From NCBI GenBank assembly GCA_964436315.1, contig CAYTCZ010000155.1, positions 1 through 8,110 on the forward strand: DNA of 8,110 bases. The letters run 5' to 3'. The notes below the pieces were generated by a model that ran no database searches, was not told where the DNA came from, and saw only the letters and a list, made by a program, of their open reading frames with translations. Numbering within the stretch: position 1 is the stretch's first letter; each line of letters begins with the position of its first letter. A program made the translations under genes and the position numbers. The DNA is from CAYTCZ01 sp964436315. GTDB taxonomy: Bacteria; Actinomycetota; Thermoleophilia; Gaiellales; Gaiellaceae. Positions 6,286-8,110 of this stretch are shown piece by piece.

Positions 6286-7053
6286 CTATGGCTCGGGTTT
6301 GGCGTTGGGATCATCATGGAACTGCGCCCGGCGCTTGGCGAGAAACGCCGTAGTGCCTTCTTGTCCCTCTTCGCCAGCCCGGTGTTCAGCGCTCCGTCTT
6401 GCCGCCTCCGCGAGTTCGGGACGATCGCGGACGAGTGCCTTGGCTCCTAAAACTGCCACCGGTCCGGCGGTTAGGAGTTCGCGCACGATCCTGTCGACGG
6501 CTTCGTCGAGATCGCCGGCAATCTCGCTGATCAGCCCGATTCGCCTCGCTTCTGTCGCGCTGAAGCGTTCGCCGGTCAGGAAGTAGCGGCGGGCGGGGCC
6601 GTCTCCGATCTTGCGCAGGACGAACGGAGAGATCACTCCGGGAATGAGGCCGAGTTTCGTCTCGGCGAAAGCGAACACGGTGTCCTCTGTGGCCACGGCG
6701 ACGTCACACGCGGCGATCAGGCCAAGGGCGCCACCGATCGCGTGGCCGTGGATGCGAGCGATGACGGGGGCCGGGCAGCGATCGACCAACTCGAGCATTC
6801 GACCGAGTTCCAGCGCGTCGGCGGCGTTCTCCTCGGGCGACAGATCGACGGAGCGGCGCATCCAGTCGATATCTGCTCCTGCCGAAAAGCTATTCCCTGC
6901 GCCGCTCACGACGACAACCCGAGGATCCCCGATCTCCCTGAACACGTCTGCGAGCTCCGCAATCACGTGCTCGTCAAACGCATTTCGGCGCTCGGGGCGA
7001 TCGAGTATGACGCGCAGGACAGGCCCTGACGGCTCGACACGTAACGCGGCCAC
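6286..7053 (-). CDS. liuC: Enoyl-CoA hydratase/isomerase family protein, methylglutaconyl-CoA hydratase type
   Basis: This 255-residue crotonase-fold enzyme is the usual length for the family. Its proposed reaction is hydration of 3-methylglutaconyl-CoA to HMG-CoA (EC 4.2.1.18). Visible landmarks are LDRPERRNAFD (17-27), the CoA/oxyanion segment SFSAGADIDWM (55-65), GHAIGGALG (103-111) and AETKLGLIPGVISPFV (130-145), with catalytic Glu at E131. The AGADxxWM motif and IPGVISPFV are typical of LiuC/AUH-like bacterial hydratases. The second catalytic Glu of classical crotonases is Gly (G111) here, as I recall for bacterial LiuC proteins. The GTG at 7053 is chosen because the fold begins within five residues. 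The reading frame is open upstream into the cupin gene, but that part is antisense-like, Pro/Ser-rich and unrelated to the family; a GTG at 7125 would add 24 residues and overlap the cupin by 14 bases. No clear ribosome site is seen. The isohexenylglutaconyl-CoA hydratase of the atu pathway is an alternative. Confidence 0.92.
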   Translation of the reverse strand: MAALRVEPSGPVLRVILDRPERRNAFDEHVIAELADVFREIGDPRVVVVSGAGNSFSAGADIDWMRRSVDLSPEENAADALELGRMLELVDRCPAPVIARIHGHAIGGALGLIAACDVAVATEDTVFAFAETKLGLIPGVISPFVLRKIGDGPARRYFLTGERFSATEARRIGLISEIAGDLDEAVDRIVRELLTAGPVAVLGAKALVRDRPELAEAARRSAEHRAGEEGQEGTTAFLAKRRAQFHDDPNAKPEP

Positions 7054-7111
7054 TGTCCGTAGATTAAGGCTCTTGCTCGATCCGACGGTGGCCGCCCCGG
7101 CGAACAGCGGC

Positions 7112-7474
7112 TTAGAACGGATCACGTGCGACGTAGGCCCCACCGGGGACGGCCCCGGCGCACAGCCAGGCGACGCCCTCGTCACCGGAGACCACCTGGC
7201 GCGGTGTCCCGGGCGCGACGAAGATCCAGCGTCCGGGCACGAGGGGGAGTTCATCGCCGGCGACTCGCAGGACGCCGTCACCTGAAAGGATCACGTAGAC
7301 CTCCTCTTGCCCGGTGGTCGACTCATCGTGTTCCGGGCCCTCAGAGTTCGGAGGCAGGCTGATGTAGTTGATCCCGAGCGCCGAGACCCCCAGCGCGCGC
7401 CGCATCTGCCGGAGGCCGTGCTCTCCGCCCCGACGAGGCTCCACGTCCGCGACATCAACAGCTGTATAGGGCAT
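7112..7474 (-). CDS. Small cupin-domain protein with degenerate metal site
   Basis: This 120-residue single-domain cupin has no assigned function. Cupin motif 1 is visible around residues 45-67 (EGPEHDE, GQEEVYVILSGDG) and motif 2 around 80-93 (PGRWIFVAPGTPRQ), followed by AGAVPGGAY near the end. In canonical motif 1 two histidines and a glutamate bind metal; here only H49 fits, with E51 where the second His would be, then E57/E58. In motif 2 the expected His is R92. Metal binding is therefore doubtful, or uses a different ligand set. The start is the ATG with an excellent AGAGGAGGT site eight bases upstream; an in-frame TTG eight codons earlier overlaps that site and is rejected. It lies 39 bases after the carboxylase beta stop and 58 before the hydratase, so co-transcription is likely. 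It may bind a small ligand, modulate the carboxylase, or be an unrelated passenger. Confidence 0.87.
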   Translation of the reverse strand: MPYTAVDVADVEPRRGGEHGLRQMRRALGVSALGINYISLPPNSEGPEHDESTTGQEEVYVILSGDGVLRVAGDELPLVPGRWIFVAPGTPRQVVSGDEGVAWLCAGAVPGGAYVARDPF

Positions 7475-7480
7475 CGCCGA

Positions 7481-7490
7481 TACCTCCTCT
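7481..7490 (-). promoter_or_regulatory. Ribosome binding site of the cupin gene
   Basis: On the - strand AGAGGAGGTA precedes the ATG at 7474 by an ideal gap of about eight bases (from GGAGG). It is the strongest well-placed ribosome site in the window and fixes the cupin start, excluding the TTG at 7498, which lies upstream of the site. It implies the cupin is translated efficiently relative to the neighbouring hydratase and carboxylase alpha genes, whose sites are weak. Confidence 0.7.
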
Positions 7491-7513
7491 ATGGCCAATC
7501 CCGTCTCTGGCTG

Positions 7514-8110
7514 TCACATCCGGAAGATGCCGAAGCGGGTTTCGGGGATCGGCCCGTTCAGGCTCGCCGCGATGCCAAGGGCAAGTGCCCGTCTGGTGTC
7601 GAGTGGATCGATGATCCCGTCATCCCAGAGTCTCGCGGTCGAGTAGTACGGATCACCTTCCTCCTCGTACTTCTGGCGGATCAGGTACGGGTCGGTTTGG
7701 CCGACGGCCGAGAGAACGCTGGCGGCCTGGTCGCCACCCATCACCGAGATACGGGCATTGGGCCACATCCAGAGCTGACGAGGGCCGAAGGCGCGTCCGC
7801 ACATCCCGTTGTTCCCAGCGCCGAACGATCCGCCGATGACGACGGTGAACTTCGGAACCTGGGCACAGGAAACCGCCGTGACGAGCTTCGCGCCATCCTT
7901 CGCGATGCCGCGGCGTTCGAACTCTCTGCCGACCATAAACCCGGTGATGTTCTGTAGGAAGACGAGCGGGATTCTTCGTTGGCACGCCAATTCGATGAAG
8001 TGCGCCCCCTTCAAGGCCGATTCACTGAACAGCACCCCGTTGTTGGCGAGGATCGCGACCGGAAATCCCTCGAGGTGCGCAAACCCGCAGACCAGCGTGT
8101 CGCCGTAAAG
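7514..8110 (-). CDS. liuB: Methylcrotonoyl-CoA carboxylase beta (carboxyltransferase) subunit, C-terminal part
   Basis: The window edge cuts the 5' end; 198 residues remain of a family that is normally about 530 long. The frame is open to base 8110. This is the C-terminal carboxyltransferase half, which transfers the carboxyl group from biotin to 3-methylcrotonyl-CoA. Visible family segments are VLFSESALKGAHFIEL, PLVFLQNITGFMVG, GIAKDGAKLVTAV, GGSFGAGNNGMCGRAF and the MWPNARISVMGG stretch, then STARLWDDGIIDPLDTR and a C-terminal FGIFRM. These match MccB/LiuB and the related AtuC (geranyl-CoA) better than propionyl-CoA carboxylase beta. The GGSFGAGN oxyanion region is intact, so the visible part looks functional. 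It should form the catalytic complex with the alpha subunit encoded at 4459-6087, and is the first gene of the cluster visible here; an acyl-CoA dehydrogenase gene (liuA) might lie upstream, beyond the window. Confidence 0.95.
   Translation of the reverse strand, partial: LYGDTLVCGFAHLEGFPVAILANNGVLFSESALKGAHFIELACQRRIPLVFLQNITGFMVGREFERRGIAKDGAKLVTAVSCAQVPKFTVVIGGSFGAGNNGMCGRAFGPRQLWMWPNARISVMGGDQAASVLSAVGQTDPYLIRQKYEEEGDPYYSTARLWDDGIIDPLDTRRALALGIAASLNGPIPETRFGIFRM

Noticed and set aside
7054..7281. N-terminal extension of the hydratase by 76 residues
   Set aside because: It overlaps the cupin gene on the same strand in another frame, is Pro/Ser-rich and has no match to the crotonase fold, which starts right after the GTG at 7053.

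Overview
The window looks like high-GC bacterial chromosome. Heavy G/C use at third codon positions, GTG starts and a leucine/isoprenoid acyl-CoA degradation block fit an actinobacterium-like organism, possibly an uncultured lineage. That placement is inference only. I saw no mobile element, CRISPR array, tRNA or rRNA.

The left half reads mainly on the + strand. It holds an MFS exporter of the fosmidomycin-resistance (Fsr) type (122-1309), a small stand-alone SCP2 lipid-binding protein (1420-1731), and a secreted, single-pass anchored protein that is almost entirely proline/glutamate/alanine-rich (1854-3062). A small signalling locus follows. A stand-alone receiver-domain protein on the - strand (3141-3515) diverges from a soluble HisKA_3/HATPase histidine kinase (3647-4366). 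GC-rich inverted repeats sit in both convergent gaps (3063-3140 and 4367-4458) and could act as two-way terminators.

The right half is a - strand cluster, read from 8110 down to 4459: the 3' part of a methylcrotonoyl-CoA carboxylase beta subunit (liuB/mccB type), a small cupin, a methylglutaconyl-CoA hydratase-like crotonase (liuC type), and a biotin carboxylase/biotin carrier alpha subunit (liuD/mccA type). The order B-C-D matches the leucine degradation (liu) operon: carboxylation of 3-methylcrotonyl-CoA, then hydration to HMG-CoA. The paralogous acyclic terpene (atu, geranyl-CoA) pathway cannot be excluded from sequence alone.

The most noteworthy points are: an unusually compact carboxylase alpha subunit that lacks the BT barrel and about 13 residues of a loop, yet keeps every catalytic residue checked; a cupin with a degenerate metal site inside the liu cluster; and a minimal kinase/receiver pair in which the receiver has no output domain and its phosphoacceptor segment reads like a HAD-phosphatase motif. 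No intergenic stretch exceeds 300 bases. The first 121 bases hold no gene I can support.
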